A stretch of DNA of 30,275 nucleotides from Fidelibacterota bacterium. Its GTDB lineage: Bacteria > Marinisomatota > Marinisomatia > SCGC-AAA003-L08 > GCA-002719095. Location: NCBI GenBank assembly GCA_002705575.1, contig PAHI01000036.1, forward strand, positions 1-30,275, in the 5' to 3' direction. Position 1 is the stretch's first letter; every line of letters begins with the position of its first letter. Made by a program: the position numbers and the translations under genes. The notes under the pieces were generated by a model. That model was not told where the DNA came from and made no database searches. It was given only the letters and a program-made list of their open reading frames with translations. Below are positions 15,983 through 25,377 of the stretch, piece after piece.

Positions 15983-16909
15983 TTAATCGGAACCTCCTAA
16001 TAACAAAAAAAGAACACTCATTCTAATTGCAACACCATTTAAAACTTGCTTCAATATTACAGAATTAGGGCCATCAGCCACATTACTATCAATTTCAACC
16101 CCCCTATTAATTGGACCTGGATGCAAAACCAGAACATCATTATTGTAAGTTTCTAATCTTTTTTTATTAACACCAAAAAGTTTCCTGTATTCTCTTATAG
16201 ATGGTATAATTCCAATACCCATTCTTTCTCTTTGAATTCTTAAAATGTTGATAGCATCTGACCACCTGATAGTTGAGTTAATATCATGCGAAACATCTAT
16301 ACCTAACTGCTTTATATTTCTAGGTATTAGATTAGGAGGACCACATACTCTAACCCTAGCTCCCATTTTGATAAGTCCATATATATTTGAGCGAGCAACA
16401 CGACTATGTAGTATATCTCCAACTATAGAAACCTTAAGACCTTCAATCTTACCAAACTTTTCTTTTATACTCATAATATCTAATAAGCCTTGAGTAGGAT
16501 GCTCATGAAACCCATCCCCTCCATTAACTATAGCAGCATCTACATAATTTGTAAGATTTATGCACGATCCCGGCGAAGAATGCCTAATGACTATACAATC
16601 TATTTTCATTGAATGAATATTCTGTATAGTGTCTTTAAAACTCTCCCCCTTTTTTAAACTGGATGTTCCTGAAGAAAAGTTCGTAACATCTGCAGATAAC
16701 CTTTTTGCTGCCAATTCAAAAGACATCTTAGTCCTAGTTGAGTTTTCAAAAAATAAATTCAAAATATTCTTGCCTTTCAAAGAAGGAACTTTTTTTATAG
16801 GCCTATCAAGAACTTCTCGAAATTTAAAAGCAGTGTCTAATATTTTAAAAATATCTTGTTTTTTTAAGTCTTCTAATCCAAATAAGTGTTTGACCGATAA
16901 TACGCTCAT
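15983..16909 (-). CDS. pyrB: Aspartate carbamoyltransferase catalytic subunit
   Basis: This is a 308-residue enzyme that makes carbamoyl-aspartate, the first committed step of pyrimidine synthesis. The carbamoyl-phosphate motif STRT (57-60), the SSLKKGESFKDT loop (about 82-93), HEHPTQ, the LRIQRERM segment and HPGPINRG are all present, so the active site looks intact. Its ATG overlaps the pyrR stop by four bases and its 3' end is four bases from pyrC, giving the order pyrR-pyrB-pyrC seen in many bacteria. No pyrI regulatory subunit is nearby. The PyrC-like neighbour may form a structural complex with it. Confidence 0.97.
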   Translation of the reverse strand: MSVLSVKHLFGLEDLKKQDIFKILDTAFKFREVLDRPIKKVPSLKGKNILNLFFENSTRTKMSFELAAKRLSADVTNFSSGTSSLKKGESFKDTIQNIHSMKIDCIVIRHSSPGSCINLTNYVDAAIVNGGDGFHEHPTQGLLDIMSIKEKFGKIEGLKVSIVGDILHSRVARSNIYGLIKMGARVRVCGPPNLIPRNIKQLGIDVSHDINSTIRWSDAINILRIQRERMGIGIIPSIREYRKLFGVNKKRLETYNNDVLVLHPGPINRGVEIDSNVADGPNSVILKQVLNGVAIRMSVLFLLLGGSD

Positions 16910-17442
16910 TTACTGACCTTTATTATGCTATCTAGTTTATCAGTTTCAACCATATTAACCATAATATGTTCATCGATACTAGTTGGTAAATTTTTCCCAA
17001 TAAAATCTGGCCTAATTGGTAATTCTCTATGCCCTCTATCTACCAAAACAGCTAATCTTATATTTTTAGGCCTTCCAAAAGAAAAAATTTCATCAATAGC
17101 AGATCTGATTGTTCTGCCTGTATACAAAACATCATCAACTAATATTATCTGCTTATCATTTAAATCGCATGGAATTATCGATGGGCCTAGTTTAGGAGTT
17201 AAAAATTTATTACTAAAATCATCCCTATGAAATGTTATATCTAAGGTACCTATAGGCAATAATAACGATTTAATCCTTTTTATTTCTTTAATTATTCTTT
17301 GAGCGACAAACTCACCTCTAGTCTTAATACCTATTACAACGACATCAGACAAATCACCGCAAGACTCAATAATTTCATGACTAATACGCGTTATTATTTT
17401 ACTAACATCTTCTTTTTCAACTAGTATATTTTTATTTTTCAT
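16906..17442 (-). CDS. pyrR: PyrR, pyrimidine operon RNA-binding regulator / uracil phosphoribosyltransferase
   Basis: This is a 178-residue protein of standard PyrR length. The PRPP-binding loop LVDDVLYTGRTIR (101-113) is complete. The VVVIGIKTRGEFVAQR stretch (34-49) and TLDITFHRDDF (67-77) are typical of PyrR. In Bacillus, PyrR with UMP binds a hairpin in pyr mRNA and reduces expression. A matching hairpin lies 58 bases upstream of this gene (17500-17519), so this copy is probably a real regulator and not only an enzyme. It is first in the run and divergent from the LptF/LptG gene. The ATG lacks a clear Shine-Dalgarno site. Confidence 0.95.
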   Translation of the reverse strand: MKNKNILVEKEDVSKIITRISHEIIESCGDLSDVVVIGIKTRGEFVAQRIIKEIKRIKSLLLPIGTLDITFHRDDFSNKFLTPKLGPSIIPCDLNDKQIILVDDVLYTGRTIRSAIDEIFSFGRPKNIRLAVLVDRGHRELPIRPDFIGKNLPTSIDEHIMVNMVETDKLDSIIKVSK

Positions 17443-17499
17443 TTAATGCAAATCAATATGCTGAAAGAGGAAATAAAGGAGAAACAGAATTTACACTTT

Positions 17500-17519
17500 T
17501 ACTGCCTCTCAGAACAGTA
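17500..17519 (-). promoter_or_regulatory. PyrR-binding RNA hairpin in the pyr leader
   Basis: Minus-strand RNA here reads UACUG UUCUGAGAGG CAGUA, a five-pair stem enclosing the loop. It matches the PyrR-binding consensus (ARUCCNGNGAGGYU) at 11 of 14 positions. Two of the three differences are a compensating A-U to U-A swap in the stem; GAGAGG is intact. It lies 58 bases before pyrR. Downstream, CCUCUUUCAG (plus-strand 17461-17470) can pair with CUGAGAGG of the loop, a possible competing structure. No U-tract follows that alternative, so control may be translational and not by termination. Confidence 0.75.
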
Positions 17520-17539
17520 TTAAAAGTTAATCTATGTAA

Positions 17540-17568
17540 ATAATATATATAATAATCTTATAAGTAAA
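17540..17568 (-). promoter_or_regulatory. Candidate promoter of the pyrR run
   Basis: The minus strand has TTTACT (plus-strand 17563-17568) and TATTAT (17540-17545) separated by exactly 17 bases. Initiation would fall near 17532, about 13 bases before the PyrR hairpin, a sensible leader layout. The surroundings are very AT-rich, so the match alone is modest. Confidence 0.35.
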
Positions 17569-17599
17569 AAATAATAATATTAAATTATACTTTATAATC

Positions 17600-18685
17600 A
17601 TGCTCCTACTAAACTTATATATTGTCAAAAACTTCTTATCAAAATTTATTTTTATTATAATAACCTTTAATTGTCTATTTCTAATTGTAGACATAATTGA
17701 CCATATAAATAAATTTATAGAATCAGATATCCCCAAAATACAAATCTATTATTACTATTTTTATTCTATACCATGGTTTATAAGTATATCTTTACCTATG
17801 ACAACCTTATTAGCATGCATATTTACAATAGGAGAGCTTCAAAAAAGACATGAACTAACAGCTATAAAAGCGTCTGGAATAAGCCTCAGAAAACTGACAT
17901 CCATATTGATATTTATTGGTTTAATTATTAGTATAACATCATTTTTATTTGACAATACTCTTGTTTCATCATCAATAAAAAAAAGGAGCGAAATATCAAA
18001 AAGATACTTAGATAATAACGCTAAAAAAGAAGCTATAAGAAAATTTCATATTACAAATGATGATAAAGAATCATTTGAGATTATTTATATAAAAAATTAC
18101 AATTTTATAAATAACATAAGTAGAAATGTATCTATTCAAAAAATAAAACAAAATAAACTTATACAATCTGTTGAAATTGACTCTATGATATGGGATAATA
18201 AAAACACTCAATGGATCTGCCGAGGAATCAAAAAACGAAATATCAGCAACAACTATAAAACAACTTTTATAGATGAGGAAAAAACCCAATTCAAACTTCA
18301 AGATGGAGCCAAATTTAAAGAAGGGGACTTAATCAAATTCTTACCAAAATCAGATGAGCTAAATTATTGGGAATTAAAAAATTTATCACTAAGAAGACCT
18401 GAAAATATACGTTTAAAAGTAGACTATAACTTTAAAATAGCATTTAGCTGCACGAGCCTTATTATGATTTTATTTGGTATAGGATTATCCATCAAAAAAC
18501 CTCGAACTAATTATGCCACAGGAATAGGGCTAGGTGTTATGGTTATATTTTTATACTACATAGGAATAAAGTTTGGACAAACACTAGGCTATAAACAAGT
18601 ACTAAGCCCATTTATATCAGTATGGCTTATAAATATTATCTTCTGCTCAATAGGAACATGGTTATTCATCAAAATACGGACCTAA
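17600..18685 (+). CDS. LptF/LptG family permease (YjgP/YjgQ), lipopolysaccharide export
   Basis: This is a 361-residue inner-membrane protein with the LptF/LptG layout. Three hydrophobic helices lie in the first 120 residues, with the conserved SIPWFISISLPMTTLLACIF (about 56-75) and a coupling segment ELQKRHELTAIKASGISL. A large periplasmic jellyroll domain (about 125-270) and three more helices at the C-terminus follow. It works with LptB to extract lipopolysaccharide and pass it to LptC. I cannot tell LptF from LptG. The N-terminal LLNLYIVKNFL aligns with the family start, supporting this ATG. It is divergent from pyrR and overlaps the stop of the barrel gene tail to tail by four bases. Confidence 0.9.
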   Translation: MLLLNLYIVKNFLSKFIFIIITFNCLFLIVDIIDHINKFIESDIPKIQIYYYYFYSIPWFISISLPMTTLLACIFTIGELQKRHELTAIKASGISLRKLTSILIFIGLIISITSFLFDNTLVSSSIKKRSEISKRYLDNNAKKEAIRKFHITNDDKESFEIIYIKNYNFINNISRNVSIQKIKQNKLIQSVEIDSMIWDNKNTQWICRGIKKRNISNNYKTTFIDEEKTQFKLQDGAKFKEGDLIKFLPKSDELNYWELKNLSLRRPENIRLKVDYNFKIAFSCTSLIMILFGIGLSIKKPRTNYATGIGLGVMVIFLYYIGIKFGQTLGYKQVLSPFISVWLINIIFCSIGTWLFIKIRT

Positions 18686-20295
18686 TTATTTTCATCGCTT
18701 TGAAAACTTTCTTTTACCTTATCAAAAACCGTACTAAGGAAATTTTTTATTTTATCTATAAATGTAAGCTTATTTTGATCTGATTTCTTATAGTCATAAT
18801 ACATACTAAGTGCTAAATCTGCACCTCTAGTACTATTCAAAGAAAACCCCCCAATATAGCCATAACCAATATCTAGTTTCATATTACCAAAATTATAACC
18901 GGTCCCAAACCCCACTCTTTGCTTATCCTTACCTCCAAGAGTAATTCCTAATCTTAAAGGTATCTTCGGGTTTTTGTTAATTTCAGTACCTATTGAAATC
19001 TTCCATTTTTCTTCATTACCAAACATATTATCAAAACCTGTCATGATGTCGGCAGCAATAACAACATCTTCTTCTTTAAAATTTTTAGATACTCCAAATC
19101 TCAAAAAAGTAGGATAATTCATAGTAAAAGCCTCTGCTTTAAAAGAGCTTAAATCATTTAAATTATCTGTTGGTATAAAAACCCTACCATCTGTAATCTT
19201 AACAATCTTATCAGATTCAATTATTTGCTCATCTGAAGAGACTATTTCAGACAAATCTCCTGTCTGATCTATATAGAAAGGAGGCATATCTCCTATATAA
19301 TTAAGAGGATCGATAACAGGAATTTCATCAACATTAATAATTGACACTTTATACGTTTCAGTTTTAAACAAGTCTTGAGTGCTTGCACCTCCTAAAAGAG
19401 TCTCAGAACTTAGAGAATCAATCTTAAAACTAAAGAAAAAATACTCTTTCTCCCTAACAGGAAATGATACACCTAATTTTTCAAGTCCATTCATAAGAGC
19501 TTTATTATTCCATTCCATACTTGAAAAAGCATTAATAATTGAAACCCCATACTTCATACCATTGTCAAACTCTTTAGTTGATAGGCCAAGATCAAGAGCA
19601 AAACCTAACCCTCCTAATCCTTGCTTAATTAAATAATTTCCACTACCTACAAAAGCAGTCGTATCAGTCTTAAAATATGGCGTCTCTAACTCCTCCATGT
19701 TTGAATAATAAATACCTTGCAAATATTTTAAACTGCCTCCAAGACTAATCTCGCCAAAATCATAAGCATATGAAAAACTTGTTTCTAAAGAGCTTAAGAT
19801 ATTCTGACTAAAAGACATATCTAGCTCTTTTCCTATAGGATTTCCAAAAAACATTAAGTCTATAAAAGCTTGAGGAAACTGTACATCTCCATAAAAAATT
19901 AGATTTGAAGTAAAAGCATAATTATCTTTTGAAAAATTAAGATAAGGAATAGACATAATTGAATTTATTGCAAACTGAAGCCCCTGACCTTTTAAAATTC
20001 TTGATATATTTTCTTTTGGATAATAGCTGGTAGATAGCGGATTATCAAAATGAGCTCCATTTAACTCATTATATCTATTTAAATTTAAAAAATTATTTAA
20101 AATATTTGTTTTACTCGAAAAAATATTAACAGTCCAATTTGTATTATAGTTAATATTTGCTGGATTTATACCAACAGCCCTAAAACCGCTTGACAAAGTA
20201 CAGTATGCACCTCCTAATCCAAGCATCCTTGCATCTTGAATGTTTTGTCCAATCAATAAAATAAAGAGAGAGCATAATACTAAAACACCTTTCAT
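18682..20295 (-). CDS. Outer-membrane beta-barrel protein (DUF5723-like)
   Basis: This is a 537-residue exported protein. Residues 1-17 are a signal peptide ending in IGQ with no lipobox. The mature start QDARMLGLGGAYCTLSSGFRAVGINPANI (residues about 20-48) is typical of DUF5723/FadL-like barrels of the FCB group. Many alternating aromatic strands follow, such as SFSYAYDFGEISLGGSLKYL and LDIGYGYIGGFSL. An inserted, strand-poor acidic region is seen at about 300-385. The last 30 residues form a charged helix (KIKNFLSTVFDKVKESF), unusual at a barrel C-terminus. The ATG overlaps the stop of the large lipoprotein by four bases (ATGA), so the two are probably made together. Transport function is unknown. 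Confidence 0.75.
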   Translation of the reverse strand: MKGVLVLCSLFILLIGQNIQDARMLGLGGAYCTLSSGFRAVGINPANINYNTNWTVNIFSSKTNILNNFLNLNRYNELNGAHFDNPLSTSYYPKENISRILKGQGLQFAINSIMSIPYLNFSKDNYAFTSNLIFYGDVQFPQAFIDLMFFGNPIGKELDMSFSQNILSSLETSFSYAYDFGEISLGGSLKYLQGIYYSNMEELETPYFKTDTTAFVGSGNYLIKQGLGGLGFALDLGLSTKEFDNGMKYGVSIINAFSSMEWNNKALMNGLEKLGVSFPVREKEYFFFSFKIDSLSSETLLGGASTQDLFKTETYKVSIINVDEIPVIDPLNYIGDMPPFYIDQTGDLSEIVSSDEQIIESDKIVKITDGRVFIPTDNLNDLSSFKAEAFTMNYPTFLRFGVSKNFKEEDVVIAADIMTGFDNMFGNEEKWKISIGTEINKNPKIPLRLGITLGGKDKQRVGFGTGYNFGNMKLDIGYGYIGGFSLNSTRGADLALSMYYDYKKSDQNKLTFIDKIKNFLSTVFDKVKESFQSDENN

Positions 20296-23200
20296 TTGGT
20301 ATATTTTTTATTTTTAATATTGTTCACTTTTTTCTCACCATTATTTTTAGATAGCCCATCAGTATCTAATACAAAAGTTAAAAATGAACGTACACCAAGA
20401 TAATTTGTGGTTTGCAACGAACTTGGATTACCTCCTGTACTTGCTAAAGTTATCATGGGAGCCATATATCTTAATTCAGCAGCAGTAAACCATGAAACAG
20501 TTGTAGCATCTAAGATTTCAGGTTCAGGAACATAAATGCTTGGGCTTATCACAAAACCATTTTCATCTACCTCGTTTGGAGGAATAAAAGCAACATCAAT
20601 TATACGGCCTATCCAAAAGACACGATACTGATTTTCATCATAGAACTCTACATAAGAAAACCTGCCATCGGTATCATCTATATTATATGAAATACTTGAT
20701 ATGCCTAAATTTGCCAAAGAATCTGTATAATTAACCCAAGAAAAATCATTTTCTATGCATGAAACTTCATTATCATAAAGATCATTCAAGCAACGTTCAT
20801 CTAAATTATCTAAATTATCTATATATAGAGGAAAAATATTACTATCTGAAATAAGCATTGAAACAGATAGGCCAAATGGAGAATTATTGGTTATTTCTGC
20901 ATTAAAAGCTGCTTCAACTAAAGATTCCTGAATCTGATTAGAAACACTTTCATCTAATGGTGCTATTGGAGTTAAATCTTGAGGTATAAATGTCCAATCT
21001 TCATAAAATACAAATGCCATAGGCGCAATAATAGAAAAGTCACCCCATAATTCATCATTCTCACGAAGTGTTCCTTCTCCATCAATTAAAACTCCACCAT
21101 CCATAACCATCTGATTAGGACCAAAATAAATAAAATTTAATAAGTTATCAGGATTATCTCCAAAATCACACTCAGCTACATTTTGATTGCTTTCAAAATA
21201 ACATTCAAGAATTTGATATGGAGAATCATCTTCTTCATTACAATAGTAACTAGTTATTTGAGCATCTTTATTTATAGATATTTTAGTTACAGCAATATCT
21301 CCAACTTCATAACCACATGGATTATCCAATCTTCTATTAGGAGAATCTAAGTTAATGTTAAAAGGAAACGTAACTTTATCAATATTATTATTGAGAAAAC
21401 AAGCCTCTGTCGTCATACCTTGCGGACACTTCTTACCTTCAAGATTAAAAGATGCTTTAACTGTATTAATAGTAATTTGATTGTATATATTCATATCAAG
21501 AAAAACATCATACAATTTAAAATCATCAAAACCATTAGGGATATCTTGAATAGGAAAACTCTCATACTGAGGGAAATCTAAGTTCTGAGTAATTGCTGAT
21601 ATTGACTCTAATTTCATGTTTGATACTTCAGCAGAATATCCAGTTTCCCCAATAGTTAATTTATTATCTGTTAAAGGAATACTATACTCTCCATTTTCTA
21701 TACTAAAATCGTAACTAATTTCAATATTCTCTAAATTCTCACCTGAATCTTTATCTCCAATAATTTTATCACTCAGATTAAAGCTTCCCTCATAGTTAGC
21801 CTCTGATTCTATTGTTATATTTTCACTATATATTGTTTCATTCTGATTGTAAACATTATTGAAACTTATCTCTAGATTTGCTTGACCAAAAAAACCATTA
21901 TCTACATTTAAATCAAACCGATTTAAATATTCTTTTTCATTAAAATTAACTGTTTCATCTCCTTCACCTTGATCAGATGTATTAATTATCCCATCTGAGC
22001 CATAATCATCAAAATATGTCCCATCATCTATAACAGCTTCCCTAACCTCAATTTGATCAAATGATGGAAACTCTACTTGTATCGGTTCAGTATCAGGAGT
22101 TTCATTCATTGTCAGATTTAAAACCAAAGTATTAAGAATAAGCTCACCATTTAACTCAAAACTAAGAGGAATATTTTGTTGTGTTTCCCATCCATTTAAG
22201 GACTCCAAAAGACATGGGTTGCAAGCTGCCTCACACTGTGCTTGTGCTCCTCCTCCTTGATATGTTGTAGGACTACCTCCATTTATAACAGCATCTTCTG
22301 TACTGCAAACATAAGTTGATGCATCAATACATGGATCACAAACTGCTTCACACTGTGCTTGTGCTCCTTCTCCTTGATATGTTGCAGGATCACCCGTAAC
22401 ACTTAAATCATCACCTAAAGCACTTGCAACACAAACTGCAGTTGTTGCATCCAAACAATAATCAGTGCATGCAGCTTGACATTCAGCATCTGTATTGTAT
22501 GTTTGAGGATTCCAAGTAGGATCTGCCGCGGATGATGGAACGCAAGTAAAAATATCACTAGAAATGCATGAGACTAAACCTCCACCACAAGTAGCCAAAC
22601 AATCTGAATCTGATGTAAAAGGTACTGTAGGGTTTAAAGGGCAAACAAATATATTTTGAGATACGCATGGATTACAACCAGACTCACACGAATCCTCAGT
22701 TGTGTATGTTTGTACACTATTTTGATCAATATTTCCTGAACTATTAATTCCTGATGCCAAGCAAGCATAAATCGATTCTACATAACAAGGATCACATGCC
22801 GCACTACAATCTAAACTACTATCATAAGTCTCAATAGCATTTGTGTCAACAGATCCATTAACTAATGCATCAGTTGTACATGCATGTATATCCTGACCTA
22901 TGCATGGATCGCATGCAGACTCACAGCCAATCTGAGTATCATAAATATTAAAATCATCTTGATTGATTGTTGGATTAAACGAATCATCAAAAGTAACTCC
23001 ATCTGCAACACATATATTTAACGGACAATCATTTGGAGGAGATTGATCAGAATCAAGATTAATTTCAATTTTTGCGAACAATGAGACATCTAGAGTTAAT
23101 TCATAAGATTCAAAATTTACATTCTCAACAACTGTCTGGTAAGGTTGAATATTTGAAATAATCATACTCGTTAATTTTTCATTATCAGCTACAGGGCCTT

Positions 23201-24068
23201 TAAAAATATTAAAAACTAAACTCTCAATAATAAACGGAAGACCATTAGTAAAAGTAACTTCCCATAGCATATTCTCATCAAGTATAATTTTAACTACACT
23301 TATATCTCCCAAATCTCCAAGAGTAATCCCATCTGTTGGAACATCTAATGGTACTTCAATGGGATCTAATAACGCTGAATTAGAATTAATTGCATTATTT
23401 GCTTCTTCTATGGGGTTTGGCAACGCCGATAAATCACCTACATCAAAAGAAAATGTTTGATTGTTGCTTGGAACAAAATCTTCACATGAATCCAATATCA
23501 AATCTACAAGTGAATTTCCAGTATTTGGAATATCAATAGGAATTTCAACACTCACAGGTGGCATTAAAGGATCAGGTAAGTTTTCGCCTAAATCATATTC
23601 TGTTTCAGATTGAATAATTTGAGGATCAATAGAAATATCAGACAAATCTAGTTTAAAGAAACTTATTCCTAATTGCTCTTCAACAACACCTAAACCTATT
23701 GTATCTAACTTATTGGCAAATTCCATTTGTATCATATTGTCAAATGAATCCCATTGATTATTACCATTCTCATCTGTAAAAGTTTCTAAACCTACATCAT
23801 AAAAACCATTGCCATAATTAGAGTTCCAACCAGGCTCTCCTTCACAAATCACAACACCATTAATATCTTCACCGCAATCAACAAAAGGCTCTGCTGAAGT
23901 TTCAATTACACCTTCTTGCAAGATTCCTTCAAAACTATATTTTTGATCTATTAATGGAACAGATAAAGGTAGGTACCAAGCGGGAGTAGCTGGCTCCTCT
24001 GGCAGTCTCAACTCACAGGAATTAAAAAATAAAACAAATAAAACAAATATTATTTTTTTATTAATCAA
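20292..24068 (-). CDS. Giant cysteine-repeat lipoprotein, unknown function
   Basis: This is a 1258-residue protein. It starts with TTG at 24066-24068, overlapping the ahcY stop by four bases. The signal peptide ends FFNSC, with the lipidated cysteine at residue 18. A proline-rich start with [16 protein letters not shown] recalls large FCB surface lipoproteins. Residues about 60-110 have an [16 protein letters not shown]...DENGNNQWD segment, probably calcium binding. Residues 348-620 contain seven tandem units, each ending C-x3-C-x2-to-6-C after an aromatic-x-x-C head. The remaining about 640 residues are beta-rich, with further scattered cysteine pairs (such as [12 protein letters not shown]). 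No enzyme motif is visible. The downstream barrel gene overlaps it by four bases. Surface exposure with extensive disulfides is my inference. Confidence 0.8.
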   Translation of the reverse strand: MINKKIIFVLFVLFFNSCELRLPEEPATPAWYLPLSVPLIDQKYSFEGILQEGVIETSAEPFVDCGEDINGVVICEGEPGWNSNYGNGFYDVGLETFTDENGNNQWDSFDNMIQMEFANKLDTIGLGVVEEQLGISFFKLDLSDISIDPQIIQSETEYDLGENLPDPLMPPVSVEIPIDIPNTGNSLVDLILDSCEDFVPSNNQTFSFDVGDLSALPNPIEEANNAINSNSALLDPIEVPLDVPTDGITLGDLGDISVVKIILDENMLWEVTFTNGLPFIIESLVFNIFKGPVADNEKLTSMIISNIQPYQTVVENVNFESYELTLDVSLFAKIEINLDSDQSPPNDCPLNICVADGVTFDDSFNPTINQDDFNIYDTQIGCESACDPCIGQDIHACTTDALVNGSVDTNAIETYDSSLDCSAACDPCYVESIYACLASGINSSGNIDQNSVQTYTTEDSCESGCNPCVSQNIFVCPLNPTVPFTSDSDCLATCGGGLVSCISSDIFTCVPSSAADPTWNPQTYNTDAECQAACTDYCLDATTAVCVASALGDDLSVTGDPATYQGEGAQAQCEAVCDPCIDASTYVCSTEDAVINGGSPTTYQGGGAQAQCEAACNPCLLESLNGWETQQNIPLSFELNGELILNTLVLNLTMNETPDTEPIQVEFPSFDQIEVREAVIDDGTYFDDYGSDGIINTSDQGEGDETVNFNEKEYLNRFDLNVDNGFFGQANLEISFNNVYNQNETIYSENITIESEANYEGSFNLSDKIIGDKDSGENLENIEISYDFSIENGEYSIPLTDNKLTIGETGYSAEVSNMKLESISAITQNLDFPQYESFPIQDIPNGFDDFKLYDVFLDMNIYNQITINTVKASFNLEGKKCPQGMTTEACFLNNNIDKVTFPFNINLDSPNRRLDNPCGYEVGDIAVTKISINKDAQITSYYCNEEDDSPYQILECYFESNQNVAECDFGDNPDNLLNFIYFGPNQMVMDGGVLIDGEGTLRENDELWGDFSIIAPMAFVFYEDWTFIPQDLTPIAPLDESVSNQIQESLVEAAFNAEITNNSPFGLSVSMLISDSNIFPLYIDNLDNLDERCLNDLYDNEVSCIENDFSWVNYTDSLANLGISSISYNIDDTDGRFSYVEFYDENQYRVFWIGRIIDVAFIPPNEVDENGFVISPSIYVPEPEILDATTVSWFTAAELRYMAPMITLASTGGNPSSLQTTNYLGVRSFLTFVLDTDGLSKNNGEKKVNNIKNKKYTK
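22209..23027 (-). repeat. Seven tandem cysteine-rich protein repeats (38-42 residues) inside the giant lipoprotein
   Basis: Cysteine triplets at residues 382/386/389, 421/425/428, 461/465/468, 490/494/501, 530/534/538, 573/577/580 and 612/616/619 are each preceded, 14-27 residues upstream, by a single cysteine after a hydrophobic residue (397, 436, 476, 509, 546 and 588; C353 heads the first unit). The last two units are nearly identical at DNA level: 22222-22272 and 22339-22389 agree at 47 of 51 positions, 117 bases apart. Earlier units diverge, suggesting growth from the 3' side of the array. Confidence 0.85.
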
Positions 24069-25363
24069 TACTTATAATGGTCTGGCTTAAAGGGTCCTTT
24101 TTTATTAATCCCAGAATAAATTTCTTGTTCTGATGTAAGCTTTGTTAACTTTACATTTAGATGCTCTAAATGTAGCCTTGCCACCTCTTCATCTATATGC
24201 TTAGATAAAATATGAACGCCTTTTTCATAATTTTTAGTCCAAAGTTCAATTTGAGCAAGCACTTGATTTGTAAATGATGTAGACATCACAAATGATGAGT
24301 GCCCTGTTGCATTACCTAAATTAACTAATCTGCCTCTAGATAATAAAATAATTGAATTTCCATTATCTAGAGTAAATTTATCAACCTGAGGTTTTATATT
24401 TTCTTCTTTAATTGTTCTACTTGATTCCAAATAATTAACATCAATTTCATGGTCAAAATGTCCAATATTACAAACAATGGAATTATCCTTCATGTTATTT
24501 AAATGAGTTTTATTTATCACATCCTTATTTCCTGTTGCAGTAACAAAGATATCTCCATAATAACAAGCTTCATCCATTGTAACAACACTAAAACCCTCCA
24601 TAGATGCCTGAAGAGCACAAATTGGATCAACCTCTGTAACATAAACTCTTGCACCGTAACCTTGCATAGACTGAGCACACCCCTTACCTACATCTCCGTA
24701 ACCACAAACAACAACTTTCTTACCAGCAATCATAATATCAGTTCCTCTTTTTATTCCATCTGCAAGAGATTCACGACATCCATACTTATTGTCAAACTTT
24801 GATTTTGTGATAGAATCATTTACATTGATTGCTGGAAAAGGAAGTTTGTTTTCTTTGAAAAAATTATTTAAAGCTTTAACTCCTGTGGTAGTTTCTTCAG
24901 AAACTCCTTTAATATCATTAATTAAATCTGGATACTCGTCAAGAACAATTGATGTTAAATCACCACCATCATCTAACAATAAATTAGGGCCTTTTCCATT
25001 AAAATTTAATGTTTGCTTAATACACCAAATATATTCCTCTTCAGTCTCACCTTTCCACGCAAAAACAGGAATACCTCTTTTTGCTATAGCCGCTGCTGCA
25101 GAATCTTGGGTTGAATAAATATTACAAGATGACCACCTTACATCTGCGCCCAAATCAGTTAAAGTCTCAATCAAAACAGCTGTCTGTGTAGTCATATGGA
25201 TACACCCTGATATACGAGCACCTTTCAAAGGCTTTAAATTTTTATACTTCTGTCTTAATGCAATTAATCCAGGCATTTCATTTTCTGCAAGAATAATTTC
25301 TTTTCTACCTAGTTCTGAAAGATTAATATCTGCTATTTTATAATCTATAACCTTATTTTCCAT
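24065..25363 (-). CDS. ahcY: Adenosylhomocysteinase
   Basis: This is a 432-residue enzyme that cleaves S-adenosylhomocysteine to adenosine and homocysteine. Signatures are [16 protein letters not shown] (about 53-68), DDGGD (131-135), [13 protein letters not shown] (about 180-192, with catalytic Lys and Asp), the NAD-binding GYGDVGKG (221-228), and the C-terminal KPDHYKY. The gene has GGAG upstream of its ATG. It follows metK by 14 bases, so SAM synthesis and SAH removal are co-expressed. Its stop overlaps the TTG start of the giant lipoprotein. It lacks the roughly 40-residue insert present in some bacterial enzymes. Confidence 0.97.
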   Translation of the reverse strand: MENKVIDYKIADINLSELGRKEIILAENEMPGLIALRQKYKNLKPLKGARISGCIHMTTQTAVLIETLTDLGADVRWSSCNIYSTQDSAAAAIAKRGIPVFAWKGETEEEYIWCIKQTLNFNGKGPNLLLDDGGDLTSIVLDEYPDLINDIKGVSEETTTGVKALNNFFKENKLPFPAINVNDSITKSKFDNKYGCRESLADGIKRGTDIMIAGKKVVVCGYGDVGKGCAQSMQGYGARVYVTEVDPICALQASMEGFSVVTMDEACYYGDIFVTATGNKDVINKTHLNNMKDNSIVCNIGHFDHEIDVNYLESSRTIKEENIKPQVDKFTLDNGNSIILLSRGRLVNLGNATGHSSFVMSTSFTNQVLAQIELWTKNYEKGVHILSKHIDEEVARLHLEHLNVKLTKLTSEQEIYSGINKKGPFKPDHYKY

Positions 25364-25377
25364 TTATTTCTCCAAAA

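Noticed and set aside
22209..23027. Regular repeats as a CRISPR array
   Set aside because: The periodic unit is a coding cysteine repeat with divergent DNA, in frame with a lipoprotein.
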